Assembly (NCBI RefSeq): GCF_001723175.1
Contig: NC_064654.1
Coordinates: 1,302,001 to 1,366,000, forward strand
DNA length: 64,000 nucleotides
Origin: Penicillium oxalicum
Lineage: Eukaryota > Ascomycota > Eurotiomycetes > Eurotiales > Aspergillaceae
Direction of reading: 5' to 3'
The notes under the pieces were generated by a model. The model was given only the letters and a program-made list of their open reading frames with translations, had not been told where the DNA came from and did no database searches. Positions within the stretch are counted from its first letter, which is position 1; every line of letters starts with the position of its first letter. The translations under genes were made by a program, and so were the position numbers. Positions 53,480 to 63,758 of this stretch are shown piece by piece.

Positions 53480-53985
53480 TCCTCCCCAAGCTCACAGAAA
53501 TAGCCGAAGAGGTTAAAAAGGGAAGCTTACATTCCTGGCATCATCGAATTTATGGTGATACTTATGGTATTTGTACTGCACCTGGTTGCGCAAGTCGCCG
53601 CACCTAACCTGATGGTGCTGGAGAACCAGGGGATACTATAGCCGGTAGGTACTTTGTAATCCCCTAGTAAATCACATTCAAAATGAGTGATTACAATAGC
53701 TTACTCCTTTACCGATCCACCGACTTCGCAAGGCGGAAAATTAGCCAAAGGCTATTATCTATCCGGGGATGGAACAGGGATATATTTTGGATATAAAAGA
53801 TGGCCTGGACAAGGTGACGTCGAACTAGGAGAGAGATTTGACGAGCACATTGCCAAGCACCTATGAGGTCAGACTTATGAAGTGTGGAATATTACGGGAT
53901 ACGTATCGCGAGATCAATACCTCGCGGCACTTAGAGATGCTCTCGATTGAATGACAAATATCCAGCTTGATGCATAGTGCCTGAA
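53480..53985 (+). pseudogene. Unrecognised gene relic
   Basis: A plausible exon around 53520-53640 (GSLHSWHHRIYGDTYGICTA, then PGCASRRT) is followed by a possible intron (GTAGGT...TACAATAG). A second exon at about 53730-53985 reads GKLAKGYYLSGDGTGIYFGY, KRWPGQGDVELGERFDEHIA and YVSRDQYLAALRDALD. TAA near 53606, TGA near 53866 and TGA near 53948 break it. The second exon has a conserved-looking Gly-rich beta segment, but I cannot name the family. Confidence 0.4.
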
Positions 53986-54023
53986 AAAATTTAGCTTTGT
54001 GACATTAGAACATTAGAATCATA

Positions 54024-54227
54024 ATGGACTTTGAACTCGGAAGCAAGAAACAAGGTCATTTCTCTTCTATACTTTCTCGAGTCTGTTTTCCAATTCATTT
54101 GACATACGAGAAGATTGAATTCCGAACTCAAGCGTACCCTGGGGCTTCCCTTGAAGCCCGGGAAATGGATGAAATAACCAGACTTTTCCATGCTGAGAAT
54201 AGCGATAAATCAGTTAAATGCCACTGA
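54024..54227 (+). CDS. Short hypothetical reading frame (67 aa)
   Basis: ATG-initiated frame MDFELGSKKQGHFSSILSRV ending before TGA 54225. It follows the relic at 53.5-54.0 kb by 40 bp and might be unrelated chance coding. No domain recognised. Confidence 0.25.
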   Translation: MDFELGSKKQGHFSSILSRVCFPIHLTYEKIEFRTQAYPGASLEAREMDEITRLFHAENSDKSVKCH

Positions 54228-55950
54228 GAGAATAAATTTTCTATGAGTATGGAAGAAGTTGCTCTTGAAAAATGGCATGGGCACCTCAAATGAGATGACC
54301 CTGCTTGCCTCACTTAGATGCATGAATATCCAAAAAGTCTAACAGCCAATAAGAACAAATTATTTCAGCCTCAAGAATGCAATTATTACTTGCAGCCGCA
54401 CTTACCGGTTGATAAAGACCTCCAACAACAGGCAAGAATTTCCCCATGAACACTTAGAGCTGAGTCAAGACATCGCTTTCTGAATAGGCAACCTCAATAT
54501 GAAAGAATCTAATGTGGTATATTCGAATCACTAGTTAAAATTAATGTTAGTTACTCTTAAAAATAAAATCTCAACTCTACTTCCAGACAAGTTAAAATCA
54601 GATGATCCATGAGGTAGCCTGTCGAACTTCGACAACGCTGGGAGGCTCTGGATGCTGAGGCAACCTATCAAGACGACGGTAAAGTTTTAATCCTATAAAT
54701 TTGAACGATGAGGAAGGATTTGAGGCAGCCAACCCCGTTGATGCTACTCGCGTCCCGTGCATGATAACTTCGTGGCCTCTCAAATTGAGTCAAGGGGCTT
54801 CAACTGAGAGCCACAAAATTGCCTGCCTTCATCTAACGTAGGTTCCATAGGACCGTCCCGTCCCGCGTTGCTTCATTTATCTATTTCTAATGTGGCGGTT
54901 CTGATCGTGACCGGTGATATGATTGTGATTGGTTCTAGCCCCGCATAACGATCTCGTGATGGATGGCCCGCAGATTTCGTGCATGAACGAACAGGAAAAA
55001 GCAACGTGGAGATGCATTAGCCTATCAGTTCTGTAAAGCTGAGAACCTAAAAATTGCGGTATGTATGGCATTTTTGGGAGATTTGGGACTATTGAAGCTA
55101 CCTATTTTGAGGCATGGTGAAAAGATATAGTAGATCGTCAGCTCACCTAGCGTCATAGTCCTTCCCCGCACGAATTTCGGAGAATTCGCTATACTGTAGA
55201 ACCCCATGGAATTCCCGTGACTCTTTTTCCAATACAGTCTATGTAATATGACGTCAGATATTCCTGTAACGTGCACGGCGCACTTCTTGCACTGTCGGTT
55301 TAATGCAGCCCGCTCAATTAAGAATCTGCGCTAAGGCCTTAGCGGTGGGGGTGGTAGAGAGTTGATTGAGTGTGTACTGGTCAAGCCGATTTCGAGAACC
55401 CCTGTACCTTAAGCGCGAGCCTCTCAATATCAATATCTACCTACTGTTCAAATGAGTTCCAGCCACCTCTTTGCCTTTGCCCATAGCCTGAAGACGACGG
55501 CAGCGAAGCTGGGTCATTCCCAGGTGAAGCGGGCAGCAGCAGCTCCGGAAAATAATACCCGTGGGCAAATCACAGAGTGCGTGAGCCTCATATAGCATCA
55601 CATGCTTGATGCAAGCTGATCCGAATCGGGTTAGACTCGATCGAGATATTACTGCTAGCATCCTGTTCTCGTCATAAAAGCGCTCTCACGCATCGAAAAA
55701 TTCTTACGAACGTGCCTCACACAAGCAAATTGAGCCATGCCACGACGCCGAGGGAACAAAGAATACTACGCGATCGTTACGGGGCGCGTCAAGGAGCCCA
55801 CAATATATTCATCGTGGTAATGTTCCCTTCCATCAGCAGCAAATCCGAGCATGATCTGACCGAGATGGCAGGGGAGATGCCCATCCTCGCATAACCGGGT
55901 GTGAATCGAAATACAAAAGCTGCTGGACCCTTCAAGAAGCACGCACCTAT
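54228..55950. other. Intergenic region with a transposon-type end
   Basis: Open frames at 54598-54783, 55025-55276 and 55437-55661 look random. The terminus described at 55368-55404 is the only structure noted. TATAGTAGATCG and other short AT motifs occur without pattern. Confidence 0.4.
55368..55404 (-). repeat. Tc1/mariner-type terminal sequence
   Basis: Reverse complement reads CAGGGGTTCTCGAAATCGG then CTTGACCAGTACACAC, next to a TA, very like the start of the element at 24942. The partner end was not found. Confidence 0.5.
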
Positions 55951-56463
55951 ATGGAACGAATGGGTGCGACCAAGGTGAAGGAGGTTATTAAGAGCGGAGC
56001 GGGAGAAACGACTCCTTTGGGTGGAAATGGATTTTATGCTGTCGCGAATGGAAAAAGACCCGGCATCTATCCCTTTTATTAGTAGGTATTTCCGAAGTTA
56101 CCCCCGTCCAGATGTTCACAGCGGCTTATAAGATTCAGCGGCGAAAACGGTGCTGAGAAAGAAGTCACTGAAGAGAAAGGTTCATGCCATAAACGATTTA
56201 GAACGATGGCCCAAGCCGAAGCATTTATTGAAGATTGGAAAGAAACATACGCTCAAATCTGGCATGAAATAATAAAGAACGCATTGGATCGAGGCCACAG
56301 ACCTCTCAATAGTGATGCTTTCAGACCTCACAAGATGGGGTCGATAATTAACCTATTTTTATGCGAGGGTAGTGGATGCTCTGAAGTTGACGACATCACG
56401 GAAATAACTAAGAGTCAGCTTTTATTACAAGACAACAGAACAAACGATAAGAAAACCGTTTGA
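55951..56463 (+). pseudogene. Protein with RNase H1 N-terminal (viroplasmin-like) domain, tandem stops
   Basis: ATG 55951 opens a frame that reads GNGFYAVANGKRPGIYPFY, the first strand of the RNase H1 N-terminal/Cauli_VI fold (F-Y-A-V-x-x-G-x-x-P-G-I-Y). Two consecutive TAG codons follow at 56080 and 56083. In the same frame the second half continues (HKRFRTMAQAEAFIEDWKET, matching the F-x-T-x-x-E-A-x-x-F helix) to TGA at 56461. This domain binds RNA/DNA hybrids or dsRNA in RNase H1. An intron removing the stops was considered, but no adequate donor and acceptor pair was found. Confidence 0.55.
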
Positions 56464-56782
56464 ATCAATATGTCAATACACATGTTCATTGAATCAAATT
56501 CGAAATGATTTTATTGAGTTCTTCCGGATATTTCCAAGGCATTTCTGACTGTCAAAGGGTTCAGTAAGTTTGGATAGAAAAATGAGTGGGGAGTACCCGA
56601 TAGGATGCAGGTTCGAAGAGCAATCATTTTCAGTTCGACAACAAGGACGGGCAATAGATGGGAGGAAGACCACGAAAGGCTTTGTTCCAGAATGCTGAGT
56701 CAGCGCCCTGAACCAATCACATTGAGGTAGCACCAAGACGGCAACACATTTCTTGTTAGCCACAGATCAATTATTTAAACTC
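56464..56782. other. Intergenic region
   Basis: No gene seen; the minus frame at 56494-56763 is not supported. Confidence 0.4.
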
Positions 56783-57614
56783 ATGCTGCTCACTTCTTCC
56801 GATGCTCCTGTATATAGTGATGCCTCGGGTTTAATTGATAACACCGACGAAATATCTCGTTATGATTCCAGTACGGCCAGAGTAAGTACGCTTTCCTTTC
56901 CTCTAGAGGCGTTATCTAAAAATACCCAGTCATTTTACCTCCCCCCTCGCATGCCTGGAGGTTGGCCCCAACGGGAAGAAATTCGCTGCGCCTAGCGGGA
57001 TAATCTAAAGCCTCCGGTGTCGTTACAAAGGTTCGCCGGAAATAATTTATGTGGTTGACGACGATGTTGAGGATATCTTTGGCTATATCCTTTAGTACCT
57101 TCACAGCGGGGACTACTCTGTCCTTATTCTAGCAGCCGATAAATCGAGTTATGTTGCATGCGAAGATGAAATCGATATTGCAACGCAGGATCTACTTCCC
57201 TTGAAAGAAAATTATTTTGCGAGTTATACAGATATTTAGGTGAAGTCCGACAATTCGATATCTTTGCTATATTGTGGAGACGGAAACCACCTATGTATAT
57301 ATCCCAAGACACTGCTGGTGCATGCTCGTTTGTATGACTTCGCGACTAGACATGGATTGGAGCAACTTCGAAATGTGAGTTTGCAGAAGCTTTACTGGAC
57401 TCTCTCTGAATTTCCGTTGGATTCAGAACAAGCGGACGCAATCGTCGAGCTTTTACGGTTTGCTAATGGGATAGGAACTATCTATACGCTAATGATTTAC
57501 TATGTATCATTGCACCTAAAGACTTTTATACGTTGCTCTAGTTTTATCTCATTCTTGGAAGAAGACCATCATCTCAGTTTCAACTTGTTCACTTATCTAT
57601 GTGATTCCTTGTGA
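56783..57614 (+). pseudogene. BTB/POZ domain gene broken by three stops
   Basis: Exon 1 (56783-56881, MLLTSSDAPVYSDASGLIDN onwards) and exon 2 (56961-57614) fit across a 79-bp intron beginning GTAAGT; the acceptor GGAG is weak. The frame then shows a BTB domain: VGPNGKKFAAPSGII, SPEIIYVVDDDVEDIFGYIL and YLHSGDYSV, and later KTLLVHARLYDFATRHGLEQ, LRNVSLQKLYWTLSEFPLDS. Stops are TAA at 57006, TAG at 57093 and TAG at 57237. All would be Gln if C-to-T reversed. The C-terminal tail after about 57480 looks less conserved and may be intron or decayed sequence. Confidence 0.65.
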
Positions 57615-58583
57615 GCGTTTATTCTTCTTTAGTTTCTTTCCTCAATTTCTCCTGCAGGCCTATTTACTATTTCGCACTCCAAGACAAAGTTTATCAGCCC
57701 TCTAGAAGCTGATCATTAGTTAGATGGAGGGTCTGAACTCTTTTAAGGAGGATTTGTACTTGATCTCAGTTTACGAAGCCCCGCATCAATTCAAATTGTC
57801 TGAAGAGATGCCAAGTTACAAAGTCTTTCGCGCCGTCCAGCGGTTCTTTTCGGTTCTGAACTGGCGTTGGATAGTAGGGACCCTATTCAAAATCTAGAAA
57901 CAGCACGCTTTTAGTGCGTACAAGTTGAGGATGAAGAAAGAGCCAAAAGTTTCCTATCTCTACTTTGTTTGCCGCGGGGGAGACGCTGTGGTGGAAGTCT
58001 CGCGACACCCTTTTAGTTTTCGCTGTTGCGATTGAGGGTCACGTTTAGTCATCTTCTTGGAAGCCAGTCAACAACCTAACTAATGTAGTGAGCCTTACCT
58101 AGTCTGGCTTTTCAGGAAGCTGACTAAACGCATAGGTACCTCCAGATTTAGAATTGATCTGAGAATTATGTTGAGCCGACTAGCACTAACACCGTGTTAG
58201 GTGGGGATAGGCCATAGTTAACTGTTAGATGCTTCCTTCCCCTTCGGGTTAGCGCCCTGATGTAGTCAGCTATATATAGAGGCTAATAATAGGAACGCGG
58301 TGTGTTTCCCGACTCTCATAACTCTCACGAGGTTTCTCACCCCACTTCTCTTATCTCTTCAGCCTCTCGCCTGTCTTTCTTCTCCTACCTCGTCAAGACC
58401 TCGCCTAAATCAGGCCAGGAAGCAAGGTTGACAATAAGAATGGAATGTGATGGGGATAGAATGGAGAGGGACGGAGTATCCCTCAAGCGAAGCAGTGCGC
58501 TCTCCTTCCCTTCCACTCACACAAAGAGAGCGTACAATCTCAAAGTGGTGTGAGTTATACTGATATTTCTTTGACGACCAGGA
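57615..58583. other. Decayed or non-coding region
   Basis: A coding-like piece near 57725-57880 (GSLNSFKEDLYLIS, SYKVFRAVQRFFSVLNWRW) and a frame ending at 58553 are visible but cannot be assembled. GTGTGAGTTATACTG near 58549 looks like a donor but no acceptor gives an open frame. Confidence 0.35.
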
Positions 58584-58856
58584 ATGGACTTCGAAGACGA
58601 TGAATCGACAGATGATGGCTCTGAATATAATGGATTAGATGACTCCGAACAAGAAGGATGGTGGAGGGAAGATGAAAGCGAAGATTTGGATTGTGAAGAG
58701 GATATTGAAGATTACGAGTATACTACCTCCGGTGATACGACACGATCGTCCTTTCCCTCACCGGCATATTTCAATTATAGTGCCATAGCAGTAGCAGCAA
58801 GATATAGCGTATTCTTTAGGACATGGATACTGTCTTCTCCAAACTTTCTTGATTGA
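58584..58856 (+). CDS. Short acidic protein (90 aa)
   Basis: ATG 58584 opens 90 codons. The first 45 residues are extremely acidic (MDFEDDESTDDGSEYNGLDD, DESEDLDCEEDIEDYEYTT), the rest is neutral with a hydrophobic segment (YFNYSAIAVAARYSVFFRTW). It could be an exon of a larger gene whose upstream exon ends near 58550. No family recognised. Confidence 0.35.
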   Translation: MDFEDDESTDDGSEYNGLDDSEQEGWWREDESEDLDCEEDIEDYEYTTSGDTTRSSFPSPAYFNYSAIAVAARYSVFFRTWILSSPNFLD

Positions 58857-60136
58857 CTCTCTTGAGCACTTGTTCTGAGGTAGGAGATGGTGTCTGCTTA
58901 AGATATAGTGAAGTTGGCTAATTATCTTCTCTAGTCTGTACCGGAGGAGAAACGGAAGTTTTTATATTTGAAATTTGATGGATGTTACAGGTTAATCGAA
59001 AGGAGATCAATTCGGTACCAAGGACGAAAGTATCAAGACTGGGGAAAGAAGGAAGGAAAGATCTATCTGGTGGGGGAAGTCGTTGATAAACCTAACATCC
59101 CAATCCGGCCATGTTTGCTCCCGTCACTAGTCTTTATATCAAACCGACCAACTCATCGACCATCCTTCTAATCCTACCATCTTCAATCGTCTTACTCGTA
59201 ACAATGGATACCGTACCTGGCTATAGCTAATCAACTGTCTGGGCACTAAGCTCCCCAATTAGTACCACCACGTTCACTCATACCAAAGCCGCAGTTGCCA
59301 AATACTGTGTCTCGATTTCTGCAATGATACCAGGAATATCCGCCCAACCTCTTGCGGTCACCGTCTCTATGCGGCTATTCATCGAAACTGCGATCCTGAT
59401 TGAAAATGCCCTGTGGGTTCAGTCAAGTTCAAACTCTAGAGAAGACAAGATACCTATATATAAGAGCGAGTGGGCACAGATTGGCTGAGTGGCAGGGGGC
59501 TTTTACATAATTCTCCGTCAGTTGTGAGGTACATAGAAACTTCGGGAAACATACTTATGTACGACCGCAAGTTTTAAAATACCTATTCTTGCGTCCCTCC
59601 GAATTTCTTGGGCCACCGAATGTTGTTGCAGTGTCGGCCCCTCTATAGAATTAAGAAACTCTTCCCGGAGTTCACAACGGGTCAGAGCTTTAGCGTGCCT
59701 AGGCTAATGTCAGATTATTTCGTGTCGGCCATATTTAGCACTTATAGCGGCACTCCTTGCGGTGAATATAATAGCTATTCAACACAAAAATCGCTAGTCA
59801 AGTCTGCCAAAGGTGCGGGAAAAATCTGTTCTAGGTCGACGATTTGCCTGATTGATATTGCCGGTGGAACTAGGCGTGAGTCGTTAGAAGAGCAAGGGAG
59901 TAAAGATAATATGTGACTGTGGGACAGTATGCCCTCCAAGATAGTATATAGTGGCTGGAGCAACTCCTTACCGAACTCGCAAGCCTGCAAGGTCCCGTGC
60001 AGAGTCCCTTTTAGGTGTGTTTGTCGATTGTGGAAAACGTCGAGGATGTTTGTCAGGTTATTCTAGTATGCAGATGAATCATGAAGACGTGGTATATTTT
60101 CTAACTCTGCCTCTAGGGTTTCTTTGGAATATTCCG
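58857..60136. other. Intergenic region without a supported gene
   Basis: Frames at 58968-59171, 59608-59916 and 59951-60172 lack ATGs or family resemblance. Confidence 0.4.
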
Positions 60137-60535
60137 CTAACTTTCCGCAGAGCAGCTGTTGGAGAAGCATGACTCTATCTTCGCTATGTTAGCTTCGAAA
60201 GCAGAAAGAATGACTGGTGTCTTACCGTGTTTCAATATACGACGAGGGCTCATAAACGTTATATTCGCAGGCCACCATACTGGGTTTGTACCCTGATAGT
60301 CCAGCTGCGGTTCCAACAACCCGATCCACCCATCTGCGATAGCTCCGAGTATGTCGTTAGTGAAGTTGTTGAGCCGAACCCTATATAATTCACTAGGTAC
60401 AGGGTTTGCGAGTACTGTTCTAGTTACTTCTTGCAGGGGCATGCTCTCTGCGGAGGAGACGTGGCTATCATGAGAGGGTCGATTGGGTCGAGATGTATGA
60501 CATCTTATCTTTGATGCACTGAGGGGTATTTCCAA
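60137..60535 (-). CDS. DUF2841-like reading frame, possibly partial
   Basis: A 132-codon open frame without an obvious ATG at its start. The central part, VRLNNFTNDILGAIADGWIG then LLEPQ, GTNPVWWPANITFMSPRRIL and KHGKTPVIL, follows the pattern of the fungal DUF2841 (YDR124W-like) helical domain: a helix ending in EPQ, a P-x-WWP motif, then a Pro-rich turn and a helix. The 5' end is missing or lies in another exon. It is 60 bp from the next minus-strand frame. Family assignment is tentative. Confidence 0.4.
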   Translation of the reverse strand: MEIPLSASKIRCHTSRPNRPSHDSHVSSAESMPLQEVTRTVLANPVPSELYRVRLNNFTNDILGAIADGWIGLLEPQLDYQGTNPVWWPANITFMSPRRILKHGKTPVILSAFEANIAKIESCFSNSCSAES

Positions 60536-60594
60536 TATTGCGAATTGAAAATAGAGGAGCTTCTAGTTTAACCATTGGTACTTATATGTGTCCT

Positions 60595-60876
60595 CTATCT
60601 CTGTTGCGGTTGTTTATTCAAATCACCTGTGTATAGGTCTAAACTATGTCTATGATCCGCTACCCCATAACACAGTACTTGTGTTTCTTGTGGTAACACA
60701 TCTGCCGCAATGTTTGGATTTCCACTCTTGTTGACTAATTTCAGCCAGTTACATCGATAAGGTCTGCTTTTCAAGACCAGATTAACTAAACTAGATTGTA
60801 TAGAGAGGTTTTCAATCAATTTTAAGCTGTAGTACGGTATTACAGTGTTATGGTGTATACCGATCTCGCTAAGCAT
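60595..60876 (-). CDS. Hypothetical reading frame (93 aa)
   Basis: ATG 60876 opens MLSEIGIHHNTVIPYYSLKL and runs 93 codons to 60595. It lies between the zinc-finger gene and the DUF2841-like frame, all on the minus strand. It could be an exon of either. No domain seen. Confidence 0.3.
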   Translation of the reverse strand: MLSEIGIHHNTVIPYYSLKLIENLSIQSSLVNLVLKSRPYRCNWLKLVNKSGNPNIAADVLPQETQVLCYGVADHRHSLDLYTGDLNKQPQQR

Positions 60877-60951
60877 TCTAGAACAATACGGACTTATTGA
60901 GATAGATCGAATGGATTAGAATGCAGTGTATTTTTTGTGGTGATGTGTGGG

Positions 60952-61660
60952 TCAAACAAGACTAAGAGACATATGCTGCTCCTTGAGCTGTAGATCAGAC
61001 GACGAGGCAATCGTACCTTGCAGTCTAGCCACACTTTTCTCCAGTTCCTTAAGGCGTTCATTCTGCGTATGAATCATCTGAAGCAGTTGCTCGAATTCAT
61101 TATGAATACAGGCTACATGGTTTGCCTCTGACACGAGTTCACTGGCGGAATCGTTGTGGCAAGGACCGACAATCGTAACAGGTAAATGATTCGCGCGAAT
61201 ACCTATGCTAATACAGGGATTTCCTAGCATCGAGGAACCATTACTAACATCGTGAGTGTGTAGATGCCGACGGCGTAAGTGCTCTCGTAAATTCTCCTGC
61301 CGAGTAAATCCGTTCCCGGAACTGCGATTACAGTCTCTGTACGGGCACATGATCGGCGGTCTATTGAGGTTCTTTCCGTGGACCTCACGCTGATGGCGTA
61401 AGAGACTACCTGGGTAGGTGAAGCCTTGTGTTATGTTGCAATTTGGTTCATGATATGTGAAGGGACGTTCATGTTTGTCCATATGTCTACTATTGAAGAA
61501 GAGAGTTAGTATTAGGAATACGACAGCCGAGGATACAACGAAGTGATACCTACTTCCAATCACATAGACGACGAAACGTTGGCGGCTTAGGTTGACAATC
61601 CTGATAGTCGTAGTAAATCTCGTCGTTAGCGTTTTTGGGTATGGCACGGTCGTGCACACG
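60952..61660 (-). pseudogene. C2H2 zinc-finger protein with degraded fingers, 5' end missing
   Basis: Exon 2 (61489-60952) joins an upstream exon (from about 61660 to 61554) across a 64-bp intron (GTAGGT, TACTAAC, CAATAG). The joined frame has three fingers of a common fungal type. Finger 1 reads IYYDYQDC...CDWNRHMDKH and has Tyr where the first Cys is expected. Finger 2 reads FTYHEPNC...SLLRHQREVHG, again Tyr for the first Cys. Finger 3 (IMCPYRDC...ENLREHLRRRH) is complete. A C-terminal coiled coil follows (QNERLKELEKSVARLQG). Both Cys-to-Tyr changes are TGY to TAY, the G-to-A change RIP makes on this strand. No in-frame ATG is found upstream of the first finger. Confidence 0.65.
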
Positions 61661-62073
61661 CGGACGCCTGCCGTTTATGGTAAGCACAAAAAAAATGTTT
61701 TTGTTGACTCGGAAATGTTATGAAAGCCGCCTCATAGAAGATAGAGCAGCATTGGTTGGAACAGCTTTATGTCAATCTAGAGATCAGTATTGGATTGGTC
61801 CGACTCAGGGCATAATTTCACTGAACTTATAATTGTATGACGGGGCCGGATTTACCAGCGAGACTCAGCCGATTACTTAGATGGTTAGATCCTCAAGAAG
61901 TCAAACGAGGACCGATTGAGAAGATTTTGAGAGATGGTTGCGGATTAAATATGCTTAGGCTTGGTAATCTCATACATTGCCTAATCTGAGTTTGACTAGC
62001 CTCTCAGTGGTTGATAGGGCGGTTTATTGAGATGTATTAGGGTTTCTCCTGCTACTGGATTTGATTTAGGGGT
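61661..62073. other. Intergenic region
   Basis: No gene seen. Confidence 0.4.
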
Positions 62074-62382
62074 TTAAGCTAAAAGATATGGTGGTACAAC
62101 AATGCGAAGCATTTCCTCCTTCCTGATATGCTTGGACAAAACTTCCCAAGGCACGAGTTCCTTAGCCGCCGAAATCTTTATATGTGAATAGAAGAGGTCG
62201 CGGATGCACTGAGGCTCCCTATGAATCCACAACCTACCACGCACAGTATCTCTGCTACCATCATGATACACTACCGAGAATAATATATCAGGAGTGTGAA
62301 CTGTATTGTGATTGTATAATATGCCGAAAAAACGTTTGAAACTCCTTATCCTAGACAACAATTCCACGTCTAATATCTTGGG
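62074..62382 (-). CDS. Unrecognised reading frame, probably a 3' exon
   Basis: About 100 codons (LLSRIRSFKRFFGILYNHNT, PDILFSVVYHDGSRDTVRGR, LVPWEVLSKHIRKEEMLRIV) end at TAA 62074. A plausible acceptor (GTGTTAG) precedes it at about 62385, so it may be the last exon of a gene whose 5' part is lost. Composition is normal and there is no internal stop. Confidence 0.4.
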   Translation of the reverse strand, partial: PKILDVELLSRIRSFKRFFGILYNHNTVHTPDILFSVVYHDGSRDTVRGRLWIHREPQCIRDLFYSHIKISAAKELVPWEVLSKHIRKEEMLRIVVPPYLLA

Positions 62383-62413
62383 CTAACACAAGGTTATTAT
62401 ATACTGAAGGCGA

Positions 62414-62432
62414 GGGGGGGGGGGGGGGGGGG
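62414..62432 (+). repeat. Poly-G run (19 bp)
   Basis: An uninterrupted run of 19 G, followed by a GGATGGATGGATT short tandem. Confidence 0.9.
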
Positions 62433-62949
62433 CTGGATGGATGGATTGCAGGAAGACTTACTATTTCGTCTAGAGATGGAAGTATAAGGATTGCACTATC
62501 CCGGTTTCGTTGTGAAGACCGTCTTCGAGATCTGTTTTGTAAGGGCCGTGATTCTGTCGTCTCTAGTGTGAGAAGACGGGACTAAATATGCTGAGCTCTG
62601 CGACTAACTAACTAGAAGTATTTTTAACTTGACAAGCACCTGAGTCTGTCTCGACTGTCGGTTGGACCGGATTATTTAGGTTGGAAGCAAGGTAGCTGGT
62701 CCCCGGTTTATATACTATGGCTTCAGACCGCGCACATGGGATTTTGGCACAAGGAAACTCTTGGTCTGAGCCCCTGCTGGACCCTGGCCCTTTATCTCCC
62801 CTAAAGAAAGAATTATCATCTTCGTTAGAGAAAATAAAAGATCGTATATAAGTAGGAAATAAGATCCGAATAGAGAGAGTGGGAAGCTAGTTTATGATAG
62901 CGGTGTTACGCGGTGCCGACCGGTCACTGTGAGTTAGAACGTCCTGGGC
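62433..62949. other. Intergenic region
   Basis: No gene seen. Confidence 0.4.
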
Positions 62950-63260
62950 CGATACTTGCCTGCTATCCTAACTTCCAATCCCAAGACCTGGTCTCTCAAT
63001 CGTACCGTTGCTTCGCAAAGCCTTACTGCGGGTTGAATCCTGTTGAGTGTCTTGCAAGACGTGCCAGAGGTGCGCGCCAAGTAGGTCAATCACTAAGTGT
63101 TACCACTGAGTGAATCCCCTACCTGTAGGTTGGGTTTGTCTTAGAGTTGAACCGTGGAGTGCAAAGTGCTTCAAGGTAGTAACCAAGTAACAATGTGCAA
63201 TTGATCGCGAAGAACTAAATACATGATGCTAAACAGAGTGTCCTTATATATCCAGTCCTT
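62950..63260 (+). repeat. Dispersed repeat family B, copy 2 (LTR-like)
   Basis: Direct copy of 27340-27660, collinear over about 300 bp and ending at the TATATATC block. The short retroelement-type frame starts about 500 bp downstream. Confidence 0.65.
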
Positions 63261-63267
63261 CCTATCA

Positions 63268-63340
63268 CTGATGAGTCGAGACTCATCACTGATGCGCCAG
63301 GACTCATCACCGATGAGTCCATCCTATCACCGATAGGATA
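63268..63340. repeat. Cluster of three perfect hairpins
   Basis: GATGAGTC/GACTCATC (63270-63287), GGACTCATC/GATGAGTCC (63300-63320, loop ACC) and ATCCTATC/GATAGGAT (63321-63339, loop ACC) lie in tandem. The arms are related to one another. A TCACGTGATAA follows. Confidence 0.85.
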
Positions 63341-63758
63341 TAGTCACGTGATAAGTTACTAGTTACTCGCACTTGGGCGTAATTCCGGGCTAGTAAAATG
63401 GCGGCCGTTTCCTGCGTCGCGCTAACCGTCTTATAGAGTAAGAGGGTGTCGTTTGTGTCGGTTAGCTGTAGGCTGCTTCTGGTGCCTGCCCTGAATGTCT
63501 CCTCCTTGGGTCCCTCGGGGCACGCCTAAGTATACCGAAACGCACGTGATAACGCTATTCCCTAGTGTCCGCAGAATGATTGGTCCTTAGTCGTTACTAA
63601 ATAACTGCGGCCCCCGCGCTTCTTTGAGGTCCGTAATATCATCCCCTCCTTCCCTGTCCTTTGTCCTCAAAGGATTTAAGTGTTGGTGTCCCCTCAGGTT
63701 TGTTTGCTTGTTTTTCTGTTTTCTCCCTATTTCTTTCTTATGGCCTATTCTGCTGACT
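63341..63758. other. Leader region of the retroelement-type frame
   Basis: No gene or confirmed primer-binding site recognised. Confidence 0.35.

Noticed and set aside
63268..63300. CTGATGAG resembling the core of a hammerhead ribozyme
   Set aside because: The required GAAA after stem II and a matching cleavage triplet are absent; the CTGATGAG is part of simple hairpin arms.
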